Origin: Paraspadella gotoi
Lineage: Eukaryota > Chaetognatha
Direction: 5' to 3'
Length of the DNA: 64,000 nt
Assembly (NCBI GenBank): GCA_051294375.1
Contig: CM119263.1
Location: forward strand, 23,969,964 to 24,033,963
Shown here: piece by piece, positions 46,050-58,855 of the stretch
Layout: every line of letters begins with the position of its first letter
How positions within the stretch are numbered: position 1 is the stretch's first letter
The notes under the pieces: generated by a model
What the model saw: only the letters and a program-made list of their open reading frames with translations
What the model was told of the DNA's origin: nothing
The model's database searches: none
Translations under genes and position numbers: made by a program

Positions 46050-49000
46050 AGAGAGAGGAGAGAGAGAGAAGAGAAGAGAAGAGAGAGAAGAGAGAGAGAG
46101 AGAAGATATTGCTCATTCGCCACCGACGGTATTTACCTGAAAGGGCGCGCGAGAGTCGAGGGGACGGAACTTCGAAATGAATAACGAAAACTCGCGAATA
46201 CTCGAGGATCGAGAAGGAAAATGGGGTCATTAAACGGATAAAGGGACGGACACACATGGACGGACTCCGTTAAATGAAGTAATTGAATGGAATAGAGGAG
46301 CGAGGAGTTGGGACCGGGATCGAGGAGCCTCATCGTTAAGTGTAAGAAAAGTTATGATAGTAATATTGGATTTATATTGGAAACGAAAGAACCTAAGATA
46401 ATAAAGAATTATTCAAGACTTCATCGGTTCGTAAGAATTTTTCGAGAAGAAAAGTGGAGATTGATTGAAAACGACCACTTGTCATATTTTTGATCGGACA
46501 TGGCTTAATGCGAGATTTATATTGGAATCAGAGACGAAATGAAAGAAATCTGAAATAAAGAATTAAGAGGCAACAGAACGAGGAAAGATGGCGAAAGATA
46601 AAGAATATGCAAAACAGATGTTTTGAGTTGTACGGGCGCATCGAGGACATCTTTTCCCTCTGCCGCTTTTTGTTTGTTCCTTTTTTTTTTTGCTTTTCCC
46701 TCTTCCTCCTTTCCCTCTTCCTCTTCCTTTTTCTTCTTTCTTCTTTCATTCTCCTCCTTTGACCGCCGTCTCTACATTTTCCTTTCACTCCTCCTCGTTA
46801 CCCTCTTTTGTTTCCCTGCTCTTTCTTTTCCTCCGTCGCGCTTTCATCGAATTTTCGTCGACATCTTCGGCCGCGCGCCGTTGTTCATTTGTTTTCCATT
46901 ACGCGTCGAGCGCCGTGCTTTCATTTGTTTTCTCGTTACAACAACTTCAAATCGGCGACGGTCCACCGACGCTCGTTTGTCAACGGAGAGAAGGCGACGA
47001 GGTCTTGAGGAGGAAGATGAGGAGGAAAAGGAGGAAGGAGGAAGAGGAAGATAGGATGGCTAGGGTCAGAAATGAAGAGTCTTTCGAAAGAGAGAAAAGA
47101 AAAAAAAACGCGAGTCTTGGTCAAACCACTGGTGGAAAAGGATCAAACACTGAAGATGGGAGAAAATTGCAGGAGCGGGAAAACTAAAAGGAAATAAGAG
47201 AAAGTTTGATGCACCGAACAACAAACGAACAGCAACAGAAAGCATTTGATTATCATAAACAAAAACAAATATGTCATTGATGAAATCTTTTAAAATGACA
47301 AAATTCCTAGGTTTATTGAAATGCAAAATAAACATGCGCATGATTCATATTCCAAATTTTCAAATTAATTCGAATAACGATTTTTTTTCTTGGGAGAAAA
47401 ACTTGATGATAATAAGAAGAAAGATCTGAATGTAAAAAGGTCGAGGCACTCGCAAATAAAATGAAAATAAAATAAACGAATAAAAAAAGTTTGTTTTTCG
47501 TTAAAAAAGGTGGACCACAGACCTCCATACACTCACTTACCCCCGTCAGATCAACTCTCCGCCAGACTTGGAGATTGGACAAACGACTTGCAAAGAGTAA
47601 AAATTTCTGTCTCTCTCCTCTCATCTCTCAACTCTCTCTCTCACCTCTCTCTCTATATATCTCTCCTCTCTCCTCTCTCTACTTCATCATCTCTCTCTCC
47701 TCTCTCTCCTCTCTCTCTTCCTCCTTCTCTCTCTCTCTCTTTATTCGCGGCCTCGCTGTTAGTTTCTGTCAGGGAAAAAAACAAACTTCTTCAAGATAGA
47801 ACAAGAAAGAAGAAAAAAAAGAATGAAGTAGAAAAGAAAATGAAGATAAAAGAAAGAAAAATATTTTTCTTCCTTTGCCATCTTTTTCGACAAAAAAAAG
47901 CGTTTACTTTTGCGTATTTTTTTTAATTCTACACCCTGGAAGTAAATACACTTCCTCTCTGTTAGGCAATTTTAGAAATAAAAAATAAAATTTTAAATTC
48001 CTTTTTCAAATTTTTCAATTTTTTTATAATAAATAATAATAATCATTTTTTTTTAAAACTAAAAATTCAAAAAATATTATAATATTTTTCTATTTTTTCT
48101 TTCTTGCGCATTTTCGTCAAGCTGGCAATCTCAACCAACGTCAATTTCGTGCTTCTTCGTCGTCGTAATCCTCGCGAAATAATTTCATGATATTTCGACG
48201 CTTCGCTGGTTTTGTTTAAAGTCGAGAATTTCTTTCTCCTGACGGCGATGGAAAAAACAGCGTAGCGCTAAATTTGAGAAAAGCCAAAAACATCCTTTTG
48301 GAAGCGAAAAAAATATTCATTTCCTATTCTAATATGTTTATTTATTTTTGTAAAAATCAGGACCGATGCTTCTTTTTTTTTTTGTAAAATTTAAAAGCAA
48401 CATTGTAACGAACTCCTATCAAATAAAATACCTTTTTCTTTTCTTTTGCTTTCTATTTAGTAATCTTTTTTAAGTTTTTTGTCCATGATAAAAAAGGTGG
48501 TTACCATCCTTAGTTTGGCTACTATTATATATATGAAATTGGTACAACCAATATAAAAAATATGCCATTCATTTAATAAATAAGCTAATCTTGCCCCTGA
48601 CTTTTGGACAGGCCCTGGGGCCTAAAGCTTCCATCACTCTTACAAGATAATGACATATATATACTACTACAAATACTATGACGACATGAGAGAAAAAATC
48701 AAAACTTGATATTATTTTTTAGTATTGTTCCAACCAAATTCATTTAAGATTTTCTTTCCATCTGCGTGTTCTAGTTATTCGAATCGGCGTAATTCTGATT
48801 TTCTTTTCATTTTTTCTTTCTATCTTATCTTCTTTCTCATTCTCCTTACCTCTACTCTTCTCTCTTTTTCTCTTTCAGTTTCATTGTTTCGCCTTCATAT
48901 GCCGTTCGACAACAGCCTTCCCTTCCATCCTCGCTCTCCGCTCTCCTCTCGTCTTTCCCTCTCCCTCTCCTCTTTCGGAATTCTCAGGTGCCAAAGATGT

Positions 49001-52000
49001 TGGAAAAAAACAACTCCCCTTTCTCGTTCGCCTCTTTTATTTCGCCTCGGTAAAAAAAGAAAAAATAGAAAAAAGTTTTATTTCTTCTCAATTCCGAACG
49101 ATAAAACGAGGACCCAACGAGGGCTCATCGAATCCCCTTAAAAGGGCCGGGTCTCGGACTCGACTCGCGCCAAATGCGCGTTCCGGGCCAAAAAAGGCCA
49201 CGGCCATAAAAAAAAACCCGGGGAACGTTTAGAGAAAAAGAGAGAGAGAGAGGGAGAGAGAAAGAGAGAGAGAGAGAGGGATGAGAGAGAAATGGACATA
49301 AGGCGTGCCAGGGGTCTTTTCAAATGACAGCGATCCGTCCGAATGATCTCAAGGTTGAGGCGAAGGAATTGGCTCACCGCCAATCGAAATCAAAGAGAGG
49401 GCTGTTGAACGTTTCCAGGCGTTTAAAAAGAAATATCAACTCAGATAGGTAAGCAGTTTATCATGAGAGAGGAATATAGGTGTTTCTATATTGCAGTGGG
49501 CAGCAATCTTAAAGTCTTGAACAATGTTGACATGCTCTAACGTAGTAAGAAATAACAATTCAATAGATAATAAACCCCTATTTGGTTATATTATTTGATT
49601 TTGCATATGCAACTATAAATGTGGTTGCGGTCATTTCCCAAGCTCTTTGATGACGACATTAAGGTTTGATTCTCTATCAAAATAAGGTAGATAAGCGAAT
49701 TTGGGAAAAGGTCTGTCCAAAAAGCCGAAACCTCTGCGTTAAAGAGACCGTAGAGGGTTTAAGGAATGTGGTTTCTTTAAGAATACTACATGTAATGAAA
49801 TATGACATTGTATGTAATGTATAAATGTTTAATTGTAAACGCTAAGTATTGGTAGATTTATTCCACAGCCCTCGTGTCGTGTAGAGACTTTAAGGTCAAA
49901 ACTCCAGTCAAAAAAAAAAAAAAAAAAAGAGCGAATGATTTATGTGTGTACGCATTTTTTTTTCTTGGTCCGAAAATAACCCCATTTATTGGATTTATGG
50001 GTTCGAGTTTTACGAAAGCCGTCGATCCCTTTTTTTTCCTCAGACCATTAACTGCGACGCGGTTTTTCGTCGAAAGAAACGAAGAAACAGACCCTCTCGT
50101 GATCGGAATCAACGTGACAAAAACATAAACAGGTGCGACGCGCGGACGAAAGACTATTATATTTCGATGTATCGTAAACTTATCAGAGTTTGGTTGCAGA
50201 GAAATTATTTTTCCACTCAAAAGTTTAAATAAAAAAAAGGTTTTGATGTGAGTACAAAATTTATTAAAATATCGTCGGGAGCGTTAAAAATTTAATTTTT
50301 ATTTAACCTTATATTCTCAAAAAAGATCTTGCACAAAATTTAATATTTATCGTACATATCACCGATTCTTCAGAAATTTCTGATTAGCGATTCTTCACCC
50401 TTTCTCAACAAATCTTTCTCATCGACTTGTGTGGTGTTTGTGTAGGCCGAGAGTTCAACTTTAAGGTGAAAAACAAGATGAAGTCATCAACTTCTTTTCA
50501 ATTTTTCAACGCGATATATATTTATTTTGTAACATAAAACAGAGGGAGAGCCAAGTCTCTCTTCAAGGCTGCTTTGGAAGTAGAATAATCCCACGATCGG
50601 GATTTATCGTTACGGAGTAAAAGGTCTCATTGCAGACTCAAAGCTTTTGTCAGTGAGGATGAAAGCGCATATTAAAATTCCGGTTCGAAGCCTGTCTCTT
50701 CAGGCCATTATTTCTCACCGGAATCGCCATTACATTCTCTTTGGCGTCATAAAGAAGTCCGTTTTGGTGACGTGGACACTTTGGCAAAGGAGGGAATTTA
50801 ATTATTAGGGCGTCGTCACCCAAAAGATTTAGCGAATCTGAATTCTCGACGCTTCGGGCCTTGTTGCCAGAGACGTCAAATTGGTTGTACATTGCACAAT
50901 GTATATTTTCAAACTTCAACCCTTTAATTCCTCTCTGCTCCTCTTTTCTCTGCTCTCCTTTTCTCTCTCTCATCTTTCCCCTACTTTCACTCTCACCATT
51001 TTCAATTTTCCGCTTCACAACTAATTCTATTCTGTTCACAACTTTAAAGTTGTCCTCAACATTGGACATGTCCTTTCTCAAATCTGTATTGGACTGCCCT
51101 TTGTCTCTCTCTCTCTCTTCTCGTCACGCCTCTCTCTCTCTGCACTGTCTCTTTTATGCACAAATTTGAAACCACATAATTCACAAATCTGTCAACGCTT
51201 GTAAAATCAAAGCCGAACATGTCCGTTTCTAAACTGAAATAAATAAATCGTTGGTCACAAACGAAACCAAACTTAGTCCCTAGAAAAATGGTTTAAATAT
51301 TTTTAAAGCGAAAGCCTTAAGCCGCCTAACCAAATATCAATTAACTTATTTATTGTACCATAAAAATTGCAAGCGATCCTCCTGAATCGTAAGTCGTTCG
51401 TCTCTATCTAAAAATATATTGACAGTCTCCTCTTTCTTTCTGCTGCAACGTTTTTCACGTGTGGATGAAAGAATGCCAATATGGACTTATCCTTCAAATC
51501 CGAAGGAGAAAAAATAGAAGAATAGCAAGAGGAGTTTAACATAAGAACGCACAGGGGTTGAAGAAAATAAGAAAAAAGACAGACTTTGCAGAAAATTTGA
51601 ATAAAAATTACAAAGAGTAGCCAAATAAAGCATAAAGGAAAAAATATTGAAAATTCACTAAAAAAAAGGGCCTTTGATACTGGCTCGGTAATGGGTTAGT
51701 TCTTTGGTCAATAGACATCGGTCAAATTACAGGAGAGCAGGGTTAAACCAGTCACAATGAACCCGAATGTTTGCTACTTTAGTTGGTCGTTTGTTGAAAG
51801 TCCATAAAATGTTTCACAAACTGACCGAAATCCATCAATTATAAACCTGGTTAAAATAATAAGCAAAAAATAAAGCAATTAACGTTCAAAACAAAATGAA
51901 AAATGAAACGAAAAAACAAAAACATGAACAAAGAAAACGGACACAAAAAGGAGATGCTATATTTTTTTATATGTAATAAAATACTAAACGTTATGAATCC

Positions 52001-52984
52001 CCAAAACTGTTTTGGTTATAATTCGGGCAACGATCCTTGAAACAAGTTCTCAGCCTCGATCCGATTTCCAATATCCGAGTTCCGTTGATGCGGAAATGAA
52101 GACAAAATCGGAAGGAGAAATCCTCGCGAAAAATCACTTCCTCCTCTCTAACTCTTTTTTCTTTTTCTATGATTTTTTCTTTCTTTTTTTTAAATCCCAA
52201 ATTGTTTTCTTTTTTTCTTTTCCTCCATCTAATCTTTTCTTTCGAGAAATCTTCAACATGGTTTTTCATTTATTTAAATCCGCTTTTTCCTTTGTTTTTT
52301 TTTTTTTTCGCTTTCTAATCTTCTTATATTCTCTTTTGTTTTTCTTTTGCTTAGTCAGCTTGACACAAATTTTTTGATTTTCTATTGTTAGTCTTATCTT
52401 TATCATTATCTAACTTTCTATTCTTTTGTTTTTTACTTCTCCGGTTTTTAAATTTTCCTTATTATTTTCTTCTGTAACATTGGTAAATTTTGCATTTTTT
52501 AATTATTATTTGAAATATTATTTGATTATTATTATGATAATTATTTGATAGATATTATTTGTGCTGCTGTGTGGCTTTAATAGATCGTATTTAAAAAAAA
52601 ATATATGAATTTTTCTCCTACAATTTCAAGAAAATAAGATATAAACGTTTTAACTGTTCAGATGTCAATAATTAAGATTTTTAGTTTTCGTTGGGTTAAA
52701 ACCGATTCAGGATCCTAACCAAAAAAAAACTTATATATTTCTATCAAATCCGGCTTTGAGCTTGACTGACATGAAAAAGTAAGCAATTCGGCCGCGTCAT
52801 TTAAAGCCACAGTAATTTAATTAAAATTGATTTTCAAAAATAAAAAAGAAATGGTTAAAAAAAGTTATAAAGTTCATTTCTAAAACTGAGAAAAAGATTT
52901 TCGATTTTCGCGCCGTCTTCCTCTCGCCAGCATAACTCTCTTCTTCCATCGAAAAAAAGATTGCCAAAGATATACATCGGAAAG

Positions 52985-53026
<42 letters not shown>

Positions 53027-53094
53027 AACAGAGAGAGATCGTTTCCAATCCATGACTGCCGTCGCTTCATCGTTTATTTTTCCTTTCGTTGACA

Positions 53095-53169
53095 GAAAAC
53101 TTGATTAGGTCGAGAAGTAAGAGAAAACGGATTAAATGGGGTTGTGGGGGTTCGAACCCCTTGGTTTTC
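53095..53169 (+). tRNA. tRNA-like fold, possibly a tRNA pseudogene, copy C
   Basis: A 75-base segment in which GAAAACT pairs over 7 bp with GGTTTTC at its end (one G-T pair), next to a T-arm reading GGGGGTTCGAACCCC with a perfect B-box GGTTCGAACCC. The A-box is weak and I cannot draw a convincing D-arm or anticodon stem, so no amino acid is assigned. No T-run terminator follows closely. It could be a degraded tRNA, a tRNA-derived repeat or chance. Confidence 0.25.
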
Positions 53170-53264
53170 CATCTGTGAATTGTAAGGGGAAAAGAGATTG
53201 GGCTTTGAACGCGGGTCAGCTAAAATCGAGAAGCGATCGCTGACACCGATGGAAGGGATTTTAA

Positions 53265-53289
53265 NNNNNNNNNNNNNNNNNNNNNNNNN
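53265..53289. other. Assembly gap, 25 N
   Basis: A run of 25 N between the end of copy C and a short partial copy. The flanks are not adjacent positions of the locus. Confidence 0.99.
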
Positions 53290-54118
53290 TTTTTTTGCAA
53301 GAAATTAAAACGAGAAAAAAAAATCCCGAGAAATTCCCTCTTTCAACTTTTAATCCCGAGCGCCGATTAGCGACATCTGCGACAAACCGGCACAAAACGA
53401 AACGCTGTTTGCGCAATTGTGCAAATGAGGGAAACAGGGGGGGGGGTGACGACGACGACGACAATGACGACGACGACGATCGCGTCGAAGAAACGAACCC
53501 AATGCAAATTCTTTTGTCAACATTTTCATAATCGATGAAATATTCAAATGAATTTCAGGGAGGAAGGGAGGAAGGGAGAGAGGGAGGAGGGGGAGGAAGA
53601 GGAAAGGGAGGAAGATGTAGAGGAAAGGAGAATGAGGAAAGGGATAATGAAATGAAGGAAAGGAAGACGAGATGCGGGCGAGCTTCTCAACCGGTCTGTC
53701 AGCTCGATTCATGGATTCCCAAGGAAAAGTGCATTTTTCAATTTTTCAATTTCACCATCCCTGGCTCNNNNNNNNNNNNNNNNNNNNNNNNNNNNNNNNN
53801 NNNNNNNNNNNNNNNNNNNNNNNNNNNNNNNNNNNNNNNNNNNNNNNNNNNNNNNNNNNNNNNNNNNNNNNNNNNNNNNNNNNNNNNNNNNNNNNNNNNN
53901 NNNNNNNNNNNNNNNNNCACCTGTCTCAATCTTCCATCTCCTGGACTCTTCCTGGTTCGAATTCAATTGTATTTCGTCAGCCAGGCGAGAAAATTAACCT
54001 TTTAAATTAGATTAAAGGCTCAAGGACACCTGTCAAGGATTTCCTCAAAGTCTTTCACAATATCACAAAGGCCTGTCAGCTACAAGATGTAATTTTCCCG
54101 AAGCCTCGAGGTTATTTT
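53290..54118. repeat. Short partial copy of the locus
   Basis: Matches about 15792-16560 of copy A and 25458-26260 of copy B, interrupted by 150 N over the CT microsatellite. At about 54118 the match stops and, after a few tens of unclear bases, the sequence resumes at a point equivalent to about 15135 of copy A. That is a jump backward within the locus. Confidence 0.8.
53768..53917. other. Assembly gap, 150 N
   Basis: A run of 150 N exactly where the other copies have the long CT microsatellite (16269-16357 in A). It is the only gap not sized 25, so it may be an estimated length. Confidence 0.99.
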
Positions 54119-54748
54119 TCAAACTAGGAGACGAAGATTAGTTAAACACAGTTGAATAATATGCACTGCTTGGCTTGCGCCGTTGCCTCTTTTCTTATTA
54201 GCATTAGAACTCAATAATTTTCGTCTTTATGAGGTGACATCGTTCAGCCGTATTCAATCCAATTTATCGTCGTGCGTGCGTCCGAGGCGATTACTTTGCT
54301 TCTTACCGAAAGATAAAAGGTGATTGTTCCAGAGGGAAAAGACGAGGAACCGTCCGAACCTGGCGGAGCCCGTGAAACTTTATTATATCTGGCGACGGCG
54401 TGAGGAGATGGTGGGGGGATGAGGAAGAGGGGGAGGGGGTGGAGGGTGGAGGGGCTTAAACGGAAGAAAGTTTGGGAGAATTTTCTGACTTTTCGGACCC
54501 GAGGTCTAATTTAATCCGTTCTAAATGTCTGCTGACTGAAGAGGTAAAGGTTGGGCCGGAAAGAGAGGGGGGAGGGCGTTCAAGTCGGTTGAGAAAAGAG
54601 GAGATATCGAAGGTAAAAGGGAAAAAATTTAGAATCAGTTCCGAAGTCGACAATTTTTTTAAAAACTTGAAATAAAAAAAATATTAGCAAAACCACGATT
54701 CTTTTTACAGGAATAAAAAAAAAAACAGAAAAAAATAAAATATTGAAG

Positions 54749-56078
54749 AAAAAACCGGAAGTCGGATTTAATTCGCAGACTTATGTAAGATTAATGTGTA
54801 GAGTTTTTCTACTTTGGAATAACACTTTTAGCAATTTTTTTTTTTTATTTGCAAGAAATTAAAACGAAGAAACAAGAAATCCGCGAGAAATTCCGCTCTT
54901 TCACTTTTATCCCGTAGCCGCCGATTAGCGAATCTGCGACAAACCGGCTACAAAACGAAACGCCTGTTTGCGCAAGAATTGGTTGCCAATGAGGGAAACA
55001 GGGGGGGTGACGAACGACGACGACGAACAATGGACGACCGACGGACGATCGCGTCCGAAGAAGTAACGAAACCCTAATGCAAAATTCTTTTGGTCAACAT
55101 TTTCATAAATCGATGAAAATATTCAAAATGAATTTCAGGGAGGAAAAGGGAGGAAGGGAGAGAGGGAGGAGGGGGAGGAAGAGGAAAGGGTAGGAAGATG
55201 TAGAGGAAAGGAGAATGAGGAAAGGGATAAAATGAAAATGAAAGGAAAGGAGACGAGCATGCGGGCGAAGCTTCTCAACCGGTCTGTCAGCTCGATTCAT
55301 GGGATTTCCCCCCAAGGGAAAAAAAGTTTTGGGGGGAGTTGGTTTCAATTTTTCAATTTCACCATCCCTGGCATCTCTCTCTCTCTCTCTCTCCTCTCTC
55401 TCTTCGTCGAGTCTCTCCTCTCTCTCTTCATCTCTCTCTTCTCTCTCTCTATCTCTCTACTCTCTCTCCGCTTTACTCTCTCCTCTCCTGCCACCCACCT
55501 GTCCTTCAATCTTCCATCTCCTGGACTCTTCCTGGTGTCGAATTCACTACTTGTATTTCGGCCTGCAGCCAGCAGACGAAAAGATTAAAACAGCTTTTTA
55601 AAGTTAGATTAAAGGCTCAGGACACCTGTCAAGGGATCTTCCTCAAGAGTCCTTTCACCAATTAGTCAGGCAACACAAGCTCTGTAGCTACGAAAGATGT
55701 TAATTTTTTTTTTTTCCGAAGGAGTCTTGTCGAGGATTATTTTTATTTCTCGCGGACGAAGAAGGACGAAGAACGAACGAGATAGTAGAGCGAGAGGCCG
55801 GCACAGTCATTGAACTTAAACATGCGTTTTAACACTCTGGGGGGACGGTCTTAAGCGCTGTTTAAAATTTTCTATACAACACTCGACGAGGAGTGGGATC
55901 TTAATTGATAATTTGAAGAAAAAATTCATTCAAAGCGTAAGTGTAATCACGAACGTAATAAGATCTCGTCGTTCCGAGAGTTAATGTTTTCATACTTTTA
56001 TTCTCTCTCGTCTCCTCTCTCCTCCCTCCTTTCTCTCTCCGTCTCTCTCTTCTCTCTCTCTCTCCGCTCTCTCTCTTT

Positions 56079-56117
<39 letters not shown>

Positions 56118-56423
56118 TTCTCTTTTTCTTTTCTCCTCCTCTCCCTCTTCTCCCTCTTCCCCCTTACTAGTCCCAAGTGACATCTAACTTTTCTCCCAGC
56201 GCTATTTCCCCCCTAACGATCCTGGCTAATTGTCCATTTTTACGACCTCAAATCGCCCATCGTGACGTATTCCGTCCATTTTATCATACCATCCGAACCC
56301 TTCTCCTCGCGGCCCATTAACGGCCATTTTTCTAATGGCCTTCCCCTTTTCCCTCCCCCCTTTATCGCCAGAGGGCGTCGGCCTCAATCGAGAGATCCGC
56401 CCCCCTCCACCCCTTTTCCTCTC
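54749..56423. repeat. Perfect 1.7-kb repeat, second occurrence
   Basis: Identical partner of 43333-45007. Its right edge coincides with the N run at 56424, so the same read or contig end was probably placed twice by the assembler or gap filler. Confidence 0.85.
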
Positions 56424-56545
56424 NNNNNNNNNNNNNNNNNNNNNNNNNTTTCGGCGTCATTCATCAGTTCCGGTCCTGTTCACTTCGGAGCGCGCAGGCG
56501 CACTCGACCGGAGTCCATCGAACACGTGAATATCACGTGATCTAG
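56318..56545. promoter_or_regulatory. Motif cluster, copy D
   Basis: The counterpart of 17040-17245 with all motifs intact: CCAGAGGGCG at 56368-56377, GCGCAGGCGCA at 56492-56502 and two CACGTG boxes, the second as TCACGTGA at 56533-56540. The N run 56424-56448 lies inside. Confidence 0.4.
56424..56448. other. Assembly gap, 25 N
   Basis: A run of 25 N inside copy D. The two flanks are adjacent positions of the locus (about 17153 in A), so little or nothing is missing. Confidence 0.99.
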
Positions 56546-56765
56546 AATCGGAAGAGGACTTCGCTCGCCCCTTGCCGATGTCTAATTCGGCAGATATTGA
56601 GTCTGAAAAATGAAAATCCTTCATTCGCAAAAAAGGACGACAGCTACGCAGCTTATGAGATGTTCACTTAATCGATCCGTAGCGATATAGCAACTCTGCG
56701 TAATTATGACAGTTTTTCTTCTTTATTTTTAATACGGAGTCTATAAAGAATTTTTGCTTTGCAAG

Positions 56766-57254
56766 AAAAGTAAACTGCAAGAGAACGGAGCGTTTGCCAG
56801 CACCGCCCCGCCAGCAACGTTCTACCTCTTTCCGTCTCGGACCGAAGAAACAAAAGGACATCCAAAACTATATGTCTCAGTTAGAATCGGAGGGAACGTG
56901 TCATCGCACGCAAGATCGGATGGGCACGCGGAACTCGCACGCAATATGGTGGCCGGGAAGAGATCGAGAGACTCGCGGATCGGAAATCGAAGGAGAATAA
57001 ATTACTACGACTCCGAGAGCGATAACGACGACGACGACGACGACGACGTCGTAGCTCGAAAGAAAATTAAAGAAATTCAATTTCGCTTCGAAGACCAAGA
57101 CAGCGATGAAAACAACAACAACGACCATAAAGACGACGACGACGACGACGACGACGATAAGGAGGACGACGATGGAATGAAGACAAGTGACGAACGTTTC
57201 CGCTTTAAGTCTCTCGACGCTTCCATCGTGAGAGTTCGTCACCGAGATCTGTGA
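56766..57254 (+). other. Possible acidic coding exon, copy D (best version)
   Basis: The product is not recognised. A pyrimidine-rich tract and CAAG at 56761-56765 could be a splice acceptor. One frame then reads PRQQRSTSF, KKQKDIQNYMSQLESEG and RGSEIEGE up to 57000. A second frame reads NYYDSESD, an aspartate tract, VVARKKIKEIQFRFEDQDSDE, a second aspartate tract and SLDASIVRVRHRDL before a stop at 57252. One frameshift near 57000 joins them. Acidic, Ser-rich, low-complexity protein is plausible, but the aspartates come from (GAC)n microsatellites that vary between copies, so this may be non-coding. It lies about 220 bases downstream of the promoter-like cluster. Confidence 0.25.
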
Positions 57255-58820
57255 ACGTCGTCACGGTGAACGCTTTCTTGTGAATCTCCGTCACGGTCGC
57301 TAGAGATGCTTGTTTCCTGTTTCTGTGTCACCTTCGCTGCAAGTTGTGAAGATTTGTCACGATTTCACTCTAACTTTGAATGGTGACTGAAGATAGTGAC
57401 AGAGAGAGAGAGAGAGAAATAGAGAGAGAGAGAGATATTGCTCAATCGCCACCGGACGGTATTTACTGAAAGGGCGCGCGAGAGTCGGCGGGACGGAACT
57501 TCGAATGGATAACGAACTCGCGAATACGAGGATCGAGAAGAAATGGGGTCATTAAACGGATAAAAGGGACGGACACATGGACGGACGTCGTTAAATGAAG
57601 TAATTGAATGGATAGAGGGAGCGAGGAGTTGGGACCGAGGAGCCTCATCGTTAAGTGTAAGAAAGTATGATAGTATATTGGATTTCTTTGACGAAGAACA
57701 AGATATAAAGAATTATTCAAGACATCATCGGTCGTAAGAATTTTCGAGAAGAAAAGTGGAGATTGATGAAAACGACCACTTGTCATATTTTTGATCGACA
57801 TGGCTTAATGCGAGATTTATATGGAATCAGAGACGAAATGAAAGAAATCTGAAATAAAGAATTAAGAGGCAACAGAACGAGGAAGATGGCGAAGATAAAG
57901 AATATGCAAAACAGATGTTTTGAGTTGTACGGCGCATCGAGGATCTCTTTCCCTCCCGCTTTTTGTTTGTTCCCTCTTCCTCTTTCCTTCTTCCTTCCTT
58001 TTTCTTCTTTCTTCTTTCATTCTCCTTTGACCCCGTCTCTACATTTTCCTTTCACTCCTCCCTCGTTCCCTCTTTTGTTTCCTAGCTCTTCTTTTCCTCG
58101 TCCCTTTATCGAATTTTCGTCGACATCTTCGGCCCCGCGATGTTCATTTGTTTCCATTACGCGTCGAGCGCCGTCTTTCATTTGTTTTCTCGTTACAACT
58201 TCAATTCGCGACGGTCACCGACGCTCGTTTGTCAACGGAGAGAGGCGACATCTTGAGGAGGAAGATGAGGAGGAAAAGGAGGAGGAGGAAGAGGAGATAG
58301 GAATGGCTAGGGGTCAGAAATGAAGAGTCTTTCGAAAAGAGAGAAGGAAAAAAAAACCGAGTCTTGGTCAACCACTTGAAAGGATCAACACTGAAGATGG
58401 AGAAAATTGCAAGAAGCGGGAAAACTAAAAGGAAATAAGGAAGTTTGATCAACGAACAACAACGACAGCAACGAAAGCATTTGATCATCATAAACAAAAA
58501 CAAAATATGGTCATTGGATGAATCTTTTAAAATGACAAATTCCTGGTTATTTGATGCAAATAAACATGCATGATTCATATTCCAATTTCAAATTAATTCA
58601 ACGATTTTTTTCTTGGGGAGAAAACTTGTGCAAAATAGAAGAAAGATCTGACTGTAAAAAGTCGAGGCACTGCAAAATAAAATGAAATAAAAATAACGAA
58701 TAAAAAAGTTTGTTTTTCGTTTGAAAAAGTGACCACAGACTCCATACACCCCCCCTTCACCCCCGTCAGATCACTCTCCCACCTTGGGATTGGGACAACG
58801 ACTCAAGAGTAAAGATCTCT

Positions 58821-58855
<35 letters not shown>

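Larger units (their letters stand above)
42993..53264. repeat. Locus copy C
   Basis: The contig starts at the words gctaaacgg, which lie immediately right of the fold-back element of copy B (25078 onward), and runs collinearly to the equivalent of 35140 in B, where it stops at an N run. It has many extra single bases relative to D, consistent with low-accuracy sequence. One segment at about 43166-43213 has no counterpart in the other copies. Confidence 0.85.

Noticed and set aside
50650-51081. A 143-codon minus-strand open frame in copy C
   Set aside because: The equivalent DNA in copies B and D is frameshifted or stopped and no motif is recognisable; part of it is translated CT microsatellite.
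57463-57801. A 112-codon minus-strand open frame, with a protein-like plus-strand frame (reading YDSILDFFDEEQDIKNY) in the same interval
   Set aside because: Both strands are open by chance of composition, and equivalents in copies A, B and C are broken at different places; neither has a recognisable domain.
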